Origin: Verrucomicrobium sp. | GTDB lineage: Bacteria; Verrucomicrobiota; Verrucomicrobiia; Limisphaerales; UBA9464 | Reading direction: 5' to 3' | Assembly (NCBI GenBank): GCA_021298285.1 | Contig: JAJTFN010000033.1 | Span: 1 to 35,478, forward strand | DNA length: 35,478 bases | In this document: positions 35,101-35,478 of the stretch, one piece after another | Position numbering within the stretch: the first letter of the stretch is position 1 | How the letters are laid out: each line of letters begins with the position of its first letter | Made by a program: the position numbers and the translations under genes | The notes under the pieces: model-generated | The model's database searches: none | The model's input: only the letters and a program-made list of their open reading frames with translations | Told to the model about the DNA's origin: nothing

Positions 35101-35304
35101 CACCCGGTGGGTGGCGTCTGAGGACCGCAGCCGCAGCCAGCCCATCTCGTCCGGGCCCAGCACCTCGAGCGGGCCCGCCCACGCCGCGCCGAGGATCAGG
35201 AGGGCACCCAGCAGGATGCCCGCCCCGGAGGTGACCATGGTCCGGGACCGGGCAACCCCGGACGAAGGGGGGCGCATCTGGAAGGTTGGGATTGTCGGCA
35301 TCAT
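32125..35304 (-). CDS. Secreted PEP-synthase/PPDK-like protein (phosphohistidine swivel + ATP-grasp)
   Basis: This protein has 1059 residues from the ATG at 35304. A signal or anchor segment (24-43, 'VTSGAGILLGALLILGAAWA') precedes a verrucomicrobial 'LEASDDLRTWSEAG ... FYRV' module (about 55-105). Around residues 315-410 lies a swivel domain with 'ILTLNPSTPNSHVALLAQGD', whose His346 aligns with the phosphorylated His of PPDK and PEP synthase. Residues about 440-765 form a PPDK_N-type ATP-grasp domain: 'LRFRSSTNVEDGEEFTGAG' (544-562), 'AIQRVYASFYNDNAF' and the closing 'LKQVRPLPL' near 757. No PEP-binding TIM barrel is seen; the last 300 residues are unrecognised. His-before-ATP-grasp order resembles glucan water dikinase. 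An exported ATP-using dikinase would be odd, so it may be inactive or use another donor. Confidence 0.8.
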   Translation of the reverse strand: MMPTIPTFQMRPPSSGVARSRTMVTSGAGILLGALLILGAAWAGPLEVLGPDEMGWLRLRSSDATHRVQTLEASDDLRTWSEAGVFHGGAFEFSDPAAPSRTARFYRVATRPMTSGDDGRNQLQAGADPFLVRPTSGLFETPIHWAKFTVLREDPTRVWFQDSQRYPFHHDYARLRLKPFLGMARADFDQRTLHPSNHLAILGAVLVPGDGRPEYGIQIVGLKPWPRDEVLQWLRLVRAAVRAPVGTQAWYLPTPEQSAAAEADRDAFSAAGFPVGSVERWLSQDAVYSEGWAVGRLAWVPSAEIPAARADGRLRSTDILLTDRVPAELPSLAGILTLNPSTPNSHVALLAQGDGIPFVWFADAAERERLRGLAGREVALRTQRGFGATATVLDLGSGLTGTVRDELLALKQPRPIAYVPRQPLGSITNRTALSPSDVRWVGGKAAHYGLLRVAVPSNSQPAIALTFDLWEQFLSQTLPSGRTLQAEIESRLAGLDRNPEIAGLAPRLEAIRGMITREARFSTAQQTAILGALADAGFDPRRKLRFRSSTNVEDGEEFTGAGLYDSFSGCLTDDLDADASGPCGCDPTEPEERGVFRAIQRVYASFYNDNAFLERWRRGVVESEVGMALLVHHSFPDEIEMANGVATLTWDASFGSVSFDGKLVSQLGAESVTNPDGATRPEVVDFYQSWGSMALALRQSSSRVPVGGQVMPWEGDYRRLVGLLESVAKEYARRNPSRKRFALDFEYKRVQPGRLELKQVRPLPLADAPAPPVTTFLMPTDETLVVQEGEFSSVFAKHRLKCRLRLLTEARRLTAAGLATPPFTAATWDASHLGTGWILTNALTGWPGFVHTVTGDQTRDAWVVGSGDQRRTLGLMVDWRRSATPPDSAWVTLLDGWLRLEATYATPQPELTWEGPGTVTQETVLLVPLRPPGPGVLPQTRKFTHPGGLGIETRFLWPPEPRGPTAGYTAPNVGFVETRVTGLTREPLVLRSAAAQTYSPGHHNFTETFLFEPALDPGTSPAQVAELEAAGIRQLVIDDGFLDGPVFWVVGPGGKLRRL

Positions 35305-35478
35305 GAAACGGTAAGGCGGGCCCGACCGGTGATCCAGCCACGGGAGACACCTTGGACGATCCGTCCGAGGCAAAGGTCTCGGATGCAGGAAACGACACGG
35401 CCCAGCCCAGCCCAACCGCCCAGCGGACCGAGGAGGACGCTGGATTCGAACCCCCGTTCCGGGCCAACCTCCGGGCAG
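35305..35478. other. Right-edge non-coding segment, no gene supported
   Basis: These 174 bases lie upstream of the dikinase-like gene. Near 35441-35460 the minus strand reads GGGGGTTCGAATCC, which looks like a tRNA T-arm. The flanking bases do not form a proper 5-bp T-stem (GGGGG against CCAGC), so a tRNA is not called. The upstream part would lie outside the window. Confidence 0.4.

Noticed and set aside
35380-35478. tRNA gene suggested by GGTTCGAATCC
   Set aside because: The T-stem (GGGGG against CCAGC) has two mismatches, and no matching acceptor or other arms are visible inside the window.

Overview
The window is GC-rich bacterial DNA that most likely comes from the Verrucomicrobiota (Limisphaerales/Pedosphaera-like). 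This is inferred, not tested. It rests on a secreted ThuA + DUF1080 fusion, many secreted proteins of unknown function, a PIG-L deacetylase fused to a CBM9-like domain, and a secreted protein whose N-terminus has the 'LEAS-DL-W ... FYRV' module common in Verrucomicrobia. Most starts have no clear Shine-Dalgarno sequence, so starts were chosen from family alignments and stop/start overlaps. No rRNA, convincing tRNA, CRISPR array, insertion sequence or prophage was seen, and no gene-free stretch exceeds 300 bases.

Region 1 (1-8692, minus strand) is a tightly packed cluster of nine genes, mostly linked by ATGA/GTGA overlaps. In transcription order it holds a tandem ModA-type binding protein, ModB-type permease, short ModC-type ATPase, degenerate MoeB/ThiF (E1-like) protein, membrane-anchored protein of unknown family with a CxC motif, FtsX-type permease, LolD/MacB-type ATPase, secreted PQQ-type beta-propeller, and a secreted LamG-like protein cut by the window edge. 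This is the best candidate for an undescribed multi-gene system.

Region 2 (8855-18709) holds the ThuA-DUF1080 gene, a divergent secreted unknown, and a tricorn-like protease gene broken by a 17-bp tandem duplication. It continues with MlaF and MlaE without MlaD, an Mrp/ApbC ATPase lacking its CxxC pair, and a di-haem cytochrome c peroxidase.

Region 3 (18815-21360, minus strand) is an isc-type iron-sulphur locus: Rrf2 regulator, IscU scaffold and an IscS homologue. In the IscS homologue the PLP-binding lysine is arginine. The Rrf2 promoter sits between two copies of a 19-bp imperfect palindrome whose centres are 63 bp apart. A strong hairpin with a short U-run separates iscU from iscS.

Region 4 (21497-32002, plus strand) carries a solitary nuoA, gltB and gltD (glutamate synthase), a divergent IF-1 with a Pro/Ile-repeat tail, the PIG-L-CBM9 protein, and an asparagine-synthetase-like protein without the N-terminal catalytic Cys.

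Region 5 (32125-35304, minus strand) is a large secreted protein with a phosphohistidine swivel domain followed by a PPDK/PEP-synthase-type ATP-grasp domain. Short tandem repeats recur at or near 3' gene ends throughout the window.
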